Of a DNA stretch of 20,877 bases, positions 6,348-14,702 are shown one piece after another. The notes under the pieces are model-generated. The model saw only the letters and a list, made by a program, of their open reading frames with translations, searched no databases and had not been told where the DNA came from. Positions within the stretch are counted from its first letter, which is position 1. Every line of letters begins with the position of its first letter. Both the position numbers and the translations under genes were made by a program. Source of the stretch: Selenomonas sp. (lineage in GTDB: Bacteria > Bacillota_C > Negativicutes > Selenomonadales > Selenomonadaceae); contig NZ_JAILKR010000126.1 in NCBI RefSeq assembly GCF_024693525.1, positions 1-20,877 of the forward strand. Reading direction: 5' to 3'.

Positions 6348-8372
6348 TTACTTGTTTTTATTCCCGAGAACCGTTTTGCCAAAGATACCCAGCGTAATCA
6401 GGAATACCACCAAGCCCAGCCATTCGGCAGTATCGGCGAAATCCTTGCCGACGAGAGCCAGCGGGCTGTCACTGCCACCGCTCGATACCGAGACGACGAT
6501 GATGCCTGCCAGCAGCACGCCGATGATGGACTCACCGACAATCAAGCCGGAAGCAAAGAGGGTACCACGGCGCATGCCATTCTTTCTGCCCGCTTCTCCT
6601 TTTTCCTGCTGGAGTTTCTTGTTGAGGAAATAGCCCATGACGGCACCGATAACCAACGGCGTCTGGACAGATGGCGGCAGATAGATCCCCATGCCAACGG
6701 CCAAGGGCGGCAGGCAAAGATGTCTGGTACGGCGTTTGAGCACCAAATCGATGAGCACGAGAACGACGCCCAGCCCCATGCCGAGATAGATATATTCCCA
6801 AGCTAGCTGGCTGGAGAAGATGCCCTGGGCAATCGTCGTCATCAATGCAGCCTGCGGAGCGGCCAGAGCCTGACTCGGGTCCATATCTGGACGCGGCAAA
6901 GCTCCGGGGAAGCCATAAGCCTCATAGAGAAGGTTCAGGACCGGTGCGATGACGAGGGCACCGACCACGCAGCCTAAAAGCAGGGCAACCTGCTGACGCC
7001 AGGGCGTAGCCCCGACGAGATAGCCCGTCTTGAGGTCCTGCATATTATCATTGGAAATGCAGGCAATCGCCATGATAATCGACGTGGTGAAAATAGCCGT
7101 CGCCGTGGCGAATTTCTCACCGCCCGGCAGGCTGAAAATGCCAAAGCTGGAGCAAAGGGCATACATGACCAGGGATGCCACGATAATGCCCAGAATACCG
7201 ATACCCGAAATCGGGCTGGAAGATGTGCCGACAAGGCCGGCCATATAGGCGCAGGCGGCCGCCACAAAGAAGCCCATGAGCACAGCCACGCCAACGCCCA
7301 CAACGACAAAGGTGAGATTCTGTGCCAGCGTCAAACCCTCAGGACTGACGAAAGCGTAAAAGATGCCCAGCAGGCCAACAACCGTCACCGCAAAAACCAG
7401 GCCAATGCTCTTGATGGACATGTCAATATCCATGCGGTGCTTTCCCTGTTCAGCCGCTGGCATATTGAGTGCCGCAATGGACTCTTTGACACCATCGATA
7501 ACCGGTTTTGCCAGCGTCAATAACGTCCAAACAGCCGCAACGCCCATAGCGCCAGCACCAATCAAGCGGACGCGCTCCTGATAGACCGCGCCGGCAAACT
7601 TCTGCAGCGTCATGCCATCCGGCACAGCGCCCGTAATCGTATAGAACGGCACAAAGCCCGCCCAGGCAATCAAAATGCCGACGAGCATGGCCAGACCAGA
7701 GGCAATACCGATAAGATAGCCAGCACCAACAAGAGCCGTGGAATAACCAATGGGGAACTGCGTCATTCCCTTCCCCACATGGAACCAGAGGGAAAGCCCT
7801 CCCGAAAGGACTTGGAAACCATTGGAAAACAGCGCCACGATACCAGCGACAATACCGCCGGACATGATTTCTTTCAAGCCACTGCCCTGTTTGGAATCCT
7901 TAGCCGAATTGCTGCCAACCTTCAGGATTTCAGCGGCAGCCACCCCCTCCGGATAAGCCAAATCACTATGCACCACCATCGCCCGGCGAAGCGGAATCGT
8001 GAACAGTACCCCCAGGCACCCGCCGCAGGCCGATACCAACAGCGTCTGCCAGAACTGGAAGCCCTGCCAATAACCAATCATCAGCATACCCGGGATGATA
8101 AAGATGATAGCCGAAAGAGTACCAGCCGCCGAAGCCTGCGTCTGTACCATATTATTCTCCAGGATATTCGAATCCTTTGCCATCTTGAGGACGGCCATCG
8201 AAATAACCGCCGCCGGGATAGCCGACGAAAACGTCAAACCGACCTTCAAGCCGAGGTATACATTTGATGCCGTAAAAATAACCGTCAAAATAGCACCAAG
8301 CAGCATACCACGGACCGTAAGTTCAGGCAGACGCAACTCATGCTGCATAAACTCATTGTCTTCTCGTTTCAT
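6348..8372 (-). CDS. OPT-family oligopeptide transporter
   Basis: 674 residues from the ATG at 8372 (MKREDNEFMQHELRLPELT). This start has GAAGGAG 8 nt upstream; a further in-frame ATG at 8429 lacks a ribosome binding site and lies near the predicted transcription start. The protein is almost wholly hydrophobic, with roughly 14-16 membrane segments, and shows OPT-family features: an N-terminal LTVRGMLLGAILTVIFTASN, YLGLKVGLTFSSAIPAAV, and HSDLAYPEGVAAAEILK. Members are secondary transporters that take up oligopeptides, or metal chelates in plants, using the proton gradient at the inner membrane; the substrate here cannot be read from sequence. It is a single-gene unit between its own promoter (8441-8469) and the bidirectional terminator. 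A TGTAC-N9-GTACA inverted repeat in its leader suggests repressor control. Confidence 0.93.
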   Translation of the reverse strand: MKREDNEFMQHELRLPELTVRGMLLGAILTVIFTASNVYLGLKVGLTFSSAIPAAVISMAVLKMAKDSNILENNMVQTQASAAGTLSAIIFIIPGMLMIGYWQGFQFWQTLLVSACGGCLGVLFTIPLRRAMVVHSDLAYPEGVAAAEILKVGSNSAKDSKQGSGLKEIMSGGIVAGIVALFSNGFQVLSGGLSLWFHVGKGMTQFPIGYSTALVGAGYLIGIASGLAMLVGILIAWAGFVPFYTITGAVPDGMTLQKFAGAVYQERVRLIGAGAMGVAAVWTLLTLAKPVIDGVKESIAALNMPAAEQGKHRMDIDMSIKSIGLVFAVTVVGLLGIFYAFVSPEGLTLAQNLTFVVVGVGVAVLMGFFVAAACAYMAGLVGTSSSPISGIGILGIIVASLVMYALCSSFGIFSLPGGEKFATATAIFTTSIIMAIACISNDNMQDLKTGYLVGATPWRQQVALLLGCVVGALVIAPVLNLLYEAYGFPGALPRPDMDPSQALAAPQAALMTTIAQGIFSSQLAWEYIYLGMGLGVVLVLIDLVLKRRTRHLCLPPLAVGMGIYLPPSVQTPLVIGAVMGYFLNKKLQQEKGEAGRKNGMRRGTLFASGLIVGESIIGVLLAGIIVVSVSSGGSDSPLALVGKDFADTAEWLGLVVFLITLGIFGKTVLGNKNK

Positions 8373-8409
8373 ATAGAATGCTCCTTCTACTACGTATAGT
8401 TCCTCTGTA

Positions 8410-8428
8410 TGTACATCTGTAAAGTACA
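8410..8428. promoter_or_regulatory. Possible operator in the OPT gene leader
   Basis: TGTAC (8410-8414) and GTACA (8424-8428) form an inverted repeat with a 9-nt spacer just downstream of the predicted transcription start. On the minus strand GATGTAC also occurs twice, 13 nt apart. Identity of any regulator is unknown. Confidence 0.4.
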
Positions 8429-8440
8429 TCAGTATTGAAC

Positions 8441-8469
8441 ATTATAGCACATAATTCCTTATTGTTAAA
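8441..8469 (-). promoter_or_regulatory. Extended -10 promoter of the OPT transporter gene
   Basis: On the minus strand: TTTAAC (8469-8464), 17-nt spacer, TATAAT (8446-8441) preceded by TGC, i.e. an extended -10 element compensating for a weak -35. The predicted start is near 8433. A palindrome ATGTATACAT lies just upstream at 8480-8489. Confidence 0.65.
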
Positions 8470-8503
8470 GGTCAATTATATGTATACATGTAACGGTATT
8501 CAC

Positions 8504-8551
8504 ACAAAAAAACTGCCAGGAACAGCTTTTCCTCTGTTCCCGGCAGCTTTT
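8504..8551 (-). terminator. Intrinsic terminator of the amylopullulanase-like gene
   Basis: On the minus strand CTGCCGGGAACAG (8546-8534) pairs with CTGTTCCTGGCAG (8525-8513), with one G-U pair and an 8-nt loop, followed by seven T. It lies about 20 bp after the stop codon and insulates the OPT promoter. Confidence 0.93.
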
Positions 8552-8570
8552 TCTTAAATCAGTTCTCTCA

Positions 8571-11500
8571 TCAGTTAACCATCATGACCGCCTGATTCTC
8601 TCCCAACCGGAAGGAAATCTCACCGTTCTTGACCGTTGCTTTGATGCCTGCAAGCTGGTCTTTCAAAACAGTGCCATCTGCCGCCGCAACTTTCAGCGTC
8701 ACCAGCTGGGCTTTGCCGTTATTAAGGGCTACCACGCCGACCTTGCCCGAACCATCGACAGCCTTGCGCTGGTAAGCATAGATATTATCCTTAGCCATCA
8801 AGGTATCGAGGTCACCCAGCGCAAAGACATTTTTGTTCTTATTGCGCGCGGTAATTGCCTTCTTGTAGAAATTCTGCAGGTCCTTATCCTCTTTTCCCCA
8901 GGGGAAGGTACGGCGGCAGTCCGGGTCCTTTGACCCAAACTGGCCAGCTTCATCGCCGTAGTAAACCGTTGGCATGCCCGGATACCCCATCTCAAAGGCC
9001 ACAGCCATCTTGAGACGGCTCTTGCCAAGCTTGTAGTCAAAATCTGACTTCTGAGCCTGGAGCACGCCATCCTTGCCACCGCCATAGGTGTAGATGGCCC
9101 GCGCCGTGTCATGGGAATCGACTATATTCATGAGGTTGTACAGCGCCTGCTGCGGATAATTCTGACGCAGCTGCATGAGCACGTCATCGGTATCCTCTGC
9201 CTTGCCGCCCATGACAAAGTGCATCAGCGTATCAAAAAGCTTGTAGTTCATGACCGAATCCATGGAATCGCCCATAAAGAACTGGGAGCCATCCTGCCAA
9301 ATCTCCCCTAAGAGCAGCGGCGTATCGCCAGTCTGTGTCTTAACAGCCTTTACGGCCTCACGCGTCTTGGCCCAGAATCCCGGCGGAACCTCCTTGGCAA
9401 CATCAAGCCGCCAGCCCGAAAGGCCATAGTCAAACCACTTCAGGATTACACCCTTATCGCCATTGCGTCCATAAAGCAAGTAATCGCCAAGGTCGGTATG
9501 GTCTGGCGTCTTCTCATCATATCCCGGATAGTCTTTGTCGCGGAACGGTGCAAGACTCGAGAAGCTCTGCCAGTCGTGATATGCGTATTTGTCCCCCATC
9601 TCATCATGGACTTTGATATTCTTGATGTCGAACCAATTCTCCCAATGATACGGGCTGAATACCTGGCCTTCCGCTTCGAGCTGCTTCTTGGCCTCAGCCT
9701 TAGCAGCCTCTAAGGAGAGTCCCTTGCTGTTCTGCAGGTCATAGATACGGCTCCAATATTCATAAGCCCCCACCGTCTTGTACTTACTATAACGGTCGAA
9801 ATAGATGGAATCATCCCCGACATGGTTGTAAACGCCATCCATAATGAGATGCATGCCGCGTTTCTTCATTTCATCGGCCAGCTTCTGCAAATCACGGAAA
9901 TTGCCCAGGAATGGATCCACGGCATCGTAATCGCGCGCATCATAGCGATGATTGGAGGATGCCGCATAAATCGGGTTGACATAAATCGCCGTTACGCCCA
10001 ACCCCTTGAGGTAATCGAGTTTCTTCGTGATGCCTGCCAAATCGCCGCCATAGAAATCGTTGCAATCCCATTTATCGCCATCGAGGGCACCGGCACCAGC
10101 ATTAGCCGGCGGCGTATTCCAGCTGCGGTGCTGGATGGGCTGGCTGCCACGGGCCGTATCCCGGGCGTTATCATTAGCCGTTTCGCCGTTGAAGAAACGG
10201 TCGGGGAAAATCTGGTAGCAGACGGCTTCCTTCGCCCAAGCCGGCGTCTCAAAGCCTTTCTTGTAAGCCGTTACCTGGAAGTATTTCGTACCGGCGAGCT
10301 TTAACTCACCTGTGCCGCCAGTCTTGGTGTCATCCCCGTATTCCTTCGTGTCATTGAGGACGAACTTATAACCATAAATCCCATAGTCCTTCGGAGTAAA
10401 GCTTCCCTGCCAGATATCCTGGCCGTTCTTGGTGCCAATTTTCTTCATGGAGTAATACGTGGTGGTGCCAGAGTCGTAATCCGGATTGTACTCATCGCCG
10501 CCTTTAGCCGTCATAGCGGCCTTGGTGACCATGATTTTGGCCGACTCCACATCACCGGCTCCCGTACGGATTTTGAGCGTTATAGGCGTGCCTTCTTCTA
10601 CAGCGCCCCAAGGACTGCGGTCCTCCTTGTTCCAGCTGTCATGAACGACCTTATCGGCGCGGATACTGCCATCATCGGCAATAATGCGCTTCTTGGCCGC
10701 ATCATAATAGAAGGTAACATTTGTCGTCTTGGCAATATGGATAGTCTGCGAAACCGGAGCTTGACCTGCCTGCGAAACCTTGGCGGTATAATTTCCAGCC
10801 GCCACTTTGGCCTCCGTCTGGTAAAGCCCCGACAGCATCAAATCATACATGGTGCCATCCGTAACGCCGGCAATTCCCGAAAGTCTCGGCAATTCGCTAG
10901 CGTTTAACATTTTATAATTATGGCTGTCGGCAATGCGATGGGTCTTATCGTTGTAATAGAACGTGACCGTCTCCGGTTTGTCGAGCGTCAGCGAAACATT
11001 CGCACCATCGGCTATGCCGTTTAGGCCATAGTTTTCGGCCCAGCTGCCATTGATGGCAATCTTATAGTTATAAGTACCCGCTGGCATATTCTTAATCGTG
11101 AACGTGTAGAAACCATGGTCGCCCGCCGTCATCTTGGTCGCCATATCCGACGGGGCCCATTTCGCAGCTGCTCCGCCCAGGGTCTGCAAGTCACCACAGA
11201 GCACAATCTCACGCTGGCCGGCAAATTTCGCCTGTTCCGCGTCTTTGCCTTCGTAATCGTAACGAATCTGATGGGTCTTCTCGTCAAAAGTAAACGTCAC
11301 ATCATGGTCAGCGGCCAGGCGAAGCGGGATGTTGCCGCCTCCCGGAGCACCGTCCTTCCCGTAGTTGACATCCCAGGAACCGCCCTGCGCTACCTTGAAA
11401 TCGTAATTCCCTGCCTTGAGTCGGCCCGTAAAAACGCGATGACCCTTGCCATCGGCCTTCATAAGGGTCTTGGCATCCGACGGATCCCAATCCTTGGCGG

Positions 11501-12050
11501 CCCCTAAAGCGCTCTGCAGGGAGCCTACCAGCACGATATCCTGCGGGCCAACGGCACCAGCAGGCGTTGCCACAGCGGCTTTTGGCGCCTCAGCCTGAGC
11601 TTCCCCCTGCCCTTCATAGCTCACCTTTGTCTCGTGGGTCACGCTGTCATACGTGAACGTAACTTCGGTATCCTTGGTGAGCTTCAGCTTCATATTGGCA
11701 CCATCAGAAGCCCCATCGGCGCCGTAATTCTCACTCCAACTGCCGCCGATGGCAATCTTGTATTCATAATTGCCTTTGGGCAGTTTGCCCTTATATTCGT
11801 AAAGCCCTTTGCCGATTGGCGTCATCTTCGTCTTGCCATCAGCAGGTGCCCAATCCGTACCAGCACCGAACTTCGTCTGTACCGTGCCGACGAGCACGAC
11901 ATCCGTCGGTCCTACTGCAGCGGCCGCTTCCGCCACGGAAATCGAAAAGGCCGTCGGCATCATATCCGCCGGAGCCACAAAGGGAGCGGCCATAAGGCTA
12001 AGGGTAAGCGACACGCCCACTGCCCTGCCTAAGAGTTGCTTGCGATTCAT
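8571..12050 (-). CDS. Secreted GH13 amylopullulanase/neopullulanase-like enzyme with tandem X25-type modules
   Basis: 1159 residues from ATG 12050 (MNRKQLLGR), with AAAGGAG 10 nt upstream. A Sec signal peptide spans about 1-45; there is no lipobox or SLH domain. Three full pullulanase-associated X25-like modules follow (about 46-145, 168-265, 278-375; each with W-x-PSD/PAD, GNYEYKIAIGGSW-ENYG and VTFTYD-type strands), then a shorter diverged fourth (about 385-455) and a CBM34-like domain (about 465-595). The GH13 barrel (about 600-1080) has DGVYNH, GWRLDVAKEV (nucleophile D883), LLGEIW (acid/base E916) and NIVDSHD (D981). The VCYQIFPDRFFNG and neopullulanase-like layout point to GH13 subfamily 20 and hydrolysis of alpha-1,4 and possibly alpha-1,6 links in starch or pullulan. 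It follows the SLH porin gene by 84 bp. Exact specificity is uncertain. Confidence 0.93.
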   Translation of the reverse strand: MNRKQLLGRAVGVSLTLSLMAAPFVAPADMMPTAFSISVAEAAAAVGPTDVVLVGTVQTKFGAGTDWAPADGKTKMTPIGKGLYEYKGKLPKGNYEYKIAIGGSWSENYGADGASDGANMKLKLTKDTEVTFTYDSVTHETKVSYEGQGEAQAEAPKAAVATPAGAVGPQDIVLVGSLQSALGAAKDWDPSDAKTLMKADGKGHRVFTGRLKAGNYDFKVAQGGSWDVNYGKDGAPGGGNIPLRLAADHDVTFTFDEKTHQIRYDYEGKDAEQAKFAGQREIVLCGDLQTLGGAAAKWAPSDMATKMTAGDHGFYTFTIKNMPAGTYNYKIAINGSWAENYGLNGIADGANVSLTLDKPETVTFYYNDKTHRIADSHNYKMLNASELPRLSGIAGVTDGTMYDLMLSGLYQTEAKVAAGNYTAKVSQAGQAPVSQTIHIAKTTNVTFYYDAAKKRIIADDGSIRADKVVHDSWNKEDRSPWGAVEEGTPITLKIRTGAGDVESAKIMVTKAAMTAKGGDEYNPDYDSGTTTYYSMKKIGTKNGQDIWQGSFTPKDYGIYGYKFVLNDTKEYGDDTKTGGTGELKLAGTKYFQVTAYKKGFETPAWAKEAVCYQIFPDRFFNGETANDNARDTARGSQPIQHRSWNTPPANAGAGALDGDKWDCNDFYGGDLAGITKKLDYLKGLGVTAIYVNPIYAASSNHRYDARDYDAVDPFLGNFRDLQKLADEMKKRGMHLIMDGVYNHVGDDSIYFDRYSKYKTVGAYEYWSRIYDLQNSKGLSLEAAKAEAKKQLEAEGQVFSPYHWENWFDIKNIKVHDEMGDKYAYHDWQSFSSLAPFRDKDYPGYDEKTPDHTDLGDYLLYGRNGDKGVILKWFDYGLSGWRLDVAKEVPPGFWAKTREAVKAVKTQTGDTPLLLGEIWQDGSQFFMGDSMDSVMNYKLFDTLMHFVMGGKAEDTDDVLMQLRQNYPQQALYNLMNIVDSHDTARAIYTYGGGKDGVLQAQKSDFDYKLGKSRLKMAVAFEMGYPGMPTVYYGDEAGQFGSKDPDCRRTFPWGKEDKDLQNFYKKAITARNKNKNVFALGDLDTLMAKDNIYAYQRKAVDGSGKVGVVALNNGKAQLVTLKVAAADGTVLKDQLAGIKATVKNGEISFRLGENQAVMMVN

Positions 12051-12074
12051 ATTGACATAGCTCCTTTCATAGGA

Positions 12075-12109
12075 CACGAAGGCCTCCTCCCGAGGAGAAT
12101 GCCTTCGTG
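12075..12109 (-). other. Intercistronic hairpin between porin and amylopullulanase genes
   Basis: CACGAAGGC (12075-12083) pairs with GCCTTCGTG (12101-12109), with an inner CTCCT/AGGAG stem and a 3-nt bulge. There is no U-tract, so it more likely stabilises the 3' end of the porin message or lowers downstream expression than ends transcription outright. Confidence 0.6.
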
Positions 12110-12134
12110 CTTTACTATTTATGCTGTCAAAGAA

Positions 12135-13664
12135 TTAGAAATGGAAGTCGAGCATGCTGCGCAGGATGTGGCGTTTGACCGGATTGTTCCAGGTAATCTG
12201 CTCGGAAAGATGCGGAGCCCAAAGCGTTTCCCATTCAACATTATGCGCCGGTACGCACTTGAAGCCGAAATACCAGCCACGAACACCGTTCGTGAAGGTC
12301 GGTTCACGCGTAGACCACTCATCATCATGGCCAAGGTCGGCAAAGGCACCGAGGTTTACATATTTCGCATAGAGTCCATAGCTGCCAACGCGGTTTAAAT
12401 CCGTTCCCTTGTACTCTGCCTTGAAGGCCCAATCGCGGTCGCCATGACCATAGTTTTCATCCTGTTTCGTAAACGCATGGACATAAGAGCCCGTCAGGGT
12501 TACGTCCTTCAACGGCTTTACGCTGATATCGGCATTGACGAAGCCCGACGTATCATACCAGTAGCCATTGCCGCCACCGTTCTTATCGAATTTATTGCCA
12601 ACGATATGGGTATAGCCAACATTGGCATTGATGTATTTGCCCAACGGTCCCCAGAAGTCAAGTGTTGCATTGACTGGAGCGCGCCGTGCGTGAACTTCCG
12701 TCTCTTTATACGTATAATTGCCTTTACCATCGTCCTCAAATTTCGGCGTAAACGTCGAGCAATCCGAGGAAGACTTCCAATACTGGGCACTGAGCCACCA
12801 GCCATGACCATGCTCAATCGGATGATACGTCGCAATGCCATCGACCTGGCCACCTAAGAGCAGGTTCTGCATGCCGATGCCGTTCCATTTGCGGCCGATA
12901 TTCGTATACCAGTCATGCTTGGGGCCGAGCTGCAGTTCCACCCAAATGTTGCTGATTTCACCATTGTGGTTGGTATCCATATCCGGCATATCGCGGAGCT
13001 CGCCCGTGACCGGTACATTGATTTTATGCAATTTCCCCGATGGATCTGCGGCTACTGCATCTTTCATAACATACTCGCGGTCACGATAGCGAGCATTTTT
13101 TTCCACCGAGAAACGTGCCGTAGCATGCGGATTGATTTTCATCGAACCTTCCAGATCCATATAGAAGCGGTTGTTGTAGTCGCCGTTCTTTTCGGTGTTC
13201 CAAGCTCTGGCATCATTCTTCAGGCCATTGTCATCACCGACCTGTACCCGTGCCAGGCCCCAAACCTTGAATTTATCCGTTTTGGCCTGCAACTCTTTTA
13301 TCTGTTTGTCATGCGCATCCACGCGCTTGTTAAGCGTGCTGAGCTCGTCCGCATACTCCGCCGAGAGTTTATCGAGAACGGCTTTGTCACCATAGCTTAC
13401 CGTGCTGCCGTTGCATTTTTGCATGGCTTTGGCTACAACGCTGGCCATCTCATAACGCGTCATCGAGCGGCCACCCTGGAAGGTATAATCCCCCATGCCA
13501 TCGATTACCCCCTCCTGGGCAAGATAATCAAGCGCCTCATAAGACCAGTGATCTTTCGGCACATCGCTGAAACTGTCAGCCGTTGCCGCCATTGCCGTAG
13601 CACTGAAACCAGTGCTGAGGGTGAGTCCCGTGAGGATTGCCAAAGCTTTTTTGTTGAGTCGCAT
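12135..13664 (-). CDS. SLH-domain outer-membrane porin (OmpM/Mep45-like)
   Basis: 509 residues; GAAAGGAAG precedes the ATG. Order of parts: signal peptide (about 1-26, ending ATAMA), one SLH domain (about 30-82, FSDVPKDHWSYEALDYLAQEGVIDG and TRYEMA), a short coiled coil (about 92-130, LNKRVDAHDKQIKELQAK), then a beta-rich barrel to the end, closing with an aromatic residue (FHF) typical of outer-membrane proteins. In Selenomonas and relatives, SLH porins tie the outer membrane to polyamine-modified peptidoglycan while the barrel forms a pore. Its position ahead of a secreted starch hydrolase suggests it passes maltodextrins, but the barrel sequence alone does not show specificity. It has its own promoter candidate (13704-13733) with a dyad inside it. 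Confidence 0.93.
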   Translation of the reverse strand: MRLNKKALAILTGLTLSTGFSATAMAATADSFSDVPKDHWSYEALDYLAQEGVIDGMGDYTFQGGRSMTRYEMASVVAKAMQKCNGSTVSYGDKAVLDKLSAEYADELSTLNKRVDAHDKQIKELQAKTDKFKVWGLARVQVGDDNGLKNDARAWNTEKNGDYNNRFYMDLEGSMKINPHATARFSVEKNARYRDREYVMKDAVAADPSGKLHKINVPVTGELRDMPDMDTNHNGEISNIWVELQLGPKHDWYTNIGRKWNGIGMQNLLLGGQVDGIATYHPIEHGHGWWLSAQYWKSSSDCSTFTPKFEDDGKGNYTYKETEVHARRAPVNATLDFWGPLGKYINANVGYTHIVGNKFDKNGGGNGYWYDTSGFVNADISVKPLKDVTLTGSYVHAFTKQDENYGHGDRDWAFKAEYKGTDLNRVGSYGLYAKYVNLGAFADLGHDDEWSTREPTFTNGVRGWYFGFKCVPAHNVEWETLWAPHLSEQITWNNPVKRHILRSMLDFHF

Positions 13665-13703
13665 TTTCCAAAACTTCCTTTCCCTTTGCTTAGCTTTATC
13701 AGT

Positions 13704-13733
13704 ATTATCTGTTTCCGCTAAACATTCTCACAA
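13704..13733 (-). promoter_or_regulatory. Candidate promoter of the SLH porin gene with internal TGTTT-N5-AAACA dyad
   Basis: On the minus strand: TTGTGA (13733-13728), 18-nt spacer, GATAAT (13709-13704). The spacer holds a perfect dyad TGTTT-CCGCT-AAACA (13710-13724), resembling a LacI/CcpA-family operator but one base longer than a standard cre. A repressor there would block the promoter directly. Confidence 0.5.
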
Positions 13734-13820
13734 TTTACTTTATATGAGAAGAGATTTCCGTATCTATCCATGTTTCGATATGAAAACCTCTACACATATT
13801 CATACATTTATATATGATTG

Positions 13821-13884
13821 CAGAATACTGCCGTCAGGCGTATTCTGTTATCATCGGGGAATGTCACGCGGCAAGGGGATTGCC
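13821..13884. other. Two dyads downstream of the HAD phosphatase gene
   Basis: CAGAATAC/GTATTCTG with inner GCC/GGC (13821-13847) forms an 11-bp stem with one bulge, and GGCAA/TTGCC (13870-13884) a small second one. Neither is followed by a T-run. They lie between the phosphatase stop codon and the porin promoter and may mark the 3' end of the PTS operon. No gene is seen in 13665-13928. Confidence 0.4.
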
Positions 13885-13928
13885 ACGCAACATCATTGAG
13901 GAAATAGGGGTTATGTTCCTGGGGGAAA

Positions 13929-14702
13929 TTAAATATTCGCTTCCAACATGGCACCGACACCAGCATACGCCTTTTGGGCGCGTGCTTTAATGGCATCACG
14001 GGCCGTGTCTACGGTAAAACCATGGAAAGCTTCTATCATGGGCAGGTCGTTGATTTCATCACCAATGGTGCAAATCTCCGCGCAGTCCCAACCCATGAGG
14101 TCTAACATCTTGCGAATTCCCTGTTCCTTGCTGATTCCCTTGGGGGTAACGTCAAGGCTGCAGCGGTTCGGATAGGCATGAATCACATCGCCATAACGGG
14201 CGTTGAGGATTTCTCCCACCTCTGCGGCTTCACTGGCCTCCGGATAACCCAGGGAAAATTGATGGATCTGTGGCAGGCTCATGATGTCCTGCTCCGTAAT
14301 CGTTTTTATCGTGAAATCCCACTGCTTCGCTTCCCGCGAAATCCACGAGCCTTCCCGCTCATGGTAAAGATACGTCGTATCGGCTGCGGAAAAAGCGAAA
14401 TGAAACGAGCGGCGTACACCTGGCTCCTTAACCATCTCCGCCAAAGTCCGATGGGGAATCTCGCCCTGCCAGAGTGGCGTGCCATCCGCCCGGCAGATGA
14501 GCCCGCCGTTATTGCAGACGGCATAGTCAGACTCGATGTCATAATGCTTTAGCTGTGGCGCCAGCATGCCGTAGTCACGGCCCGTGACTACGCCAAATTT
14601 GTTGCCAGCCGCCCGCCAGCGGCGGATTCCTTCCACATCAGCTTTAGCAATCACTTCATTGCGGAACAGCGTTCCATCGTAATCACTGGCGGCAATCTTC
14701 AT
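13929..14702 (-). CDS. HAD-IIB (Cof-type) sugar-phosphate phosphatase
   Basis: 257 residues starting at the ATG whose last two bases share the stop codon of the upstream alpha-glucosidase (ATGA overlap); GGAGGAGAGGAG lies just upstream, so translation is coupled. Motif I is DYDGT (D7 nucleophile, D9), motif II VVTGR (T40), Lys192 in GISKEQG and motif IV GDEINDLPM (214-222); the Cof/IIB cap domain lies in between (about 80-185). Family members dephosphorylate sugar phosphates and other small phosphates in the cytoplasm. Being fused by translation to an alpha-glucosidase and to an alpha-glucoside PTS, a disaccharide-phosphate such as maltose-6'-phosphate is an attractive substrate, by analogy with MapP of Enterococcus, which belongs to another family. 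That substrate is inference. Confidence 0.92.
   Translation of the reverse strand: MKIAASDYDGTLFRNEVIAKADVEGIRRWRAAGNKFGVVTGRDYGMLAPQLKHYDIESDYAVCNNGGLICRADGTPLWQGEIPHRTLAEMVKEPGVRRSFHFAFSAADTTYLYHEREGSWISREAKQWDFTIKTITEQDIMSLPQIHQFSLGYPEASEAAEVGEILNARYGDVIHAYPNRCSLDVTPKGISKEQGIRKMLDLMGWDCAEICTIGDEINDLPMIEAFHGFTVDTARDAIKARAQKAYAGVGAMLEANI

Noticed and set aside
13612..13899. 95-codon plus-strand frame over the porin promoter
   Set aside because: It overlaps the porin start and its promoter, has no ribosome binding site and shows no domain.
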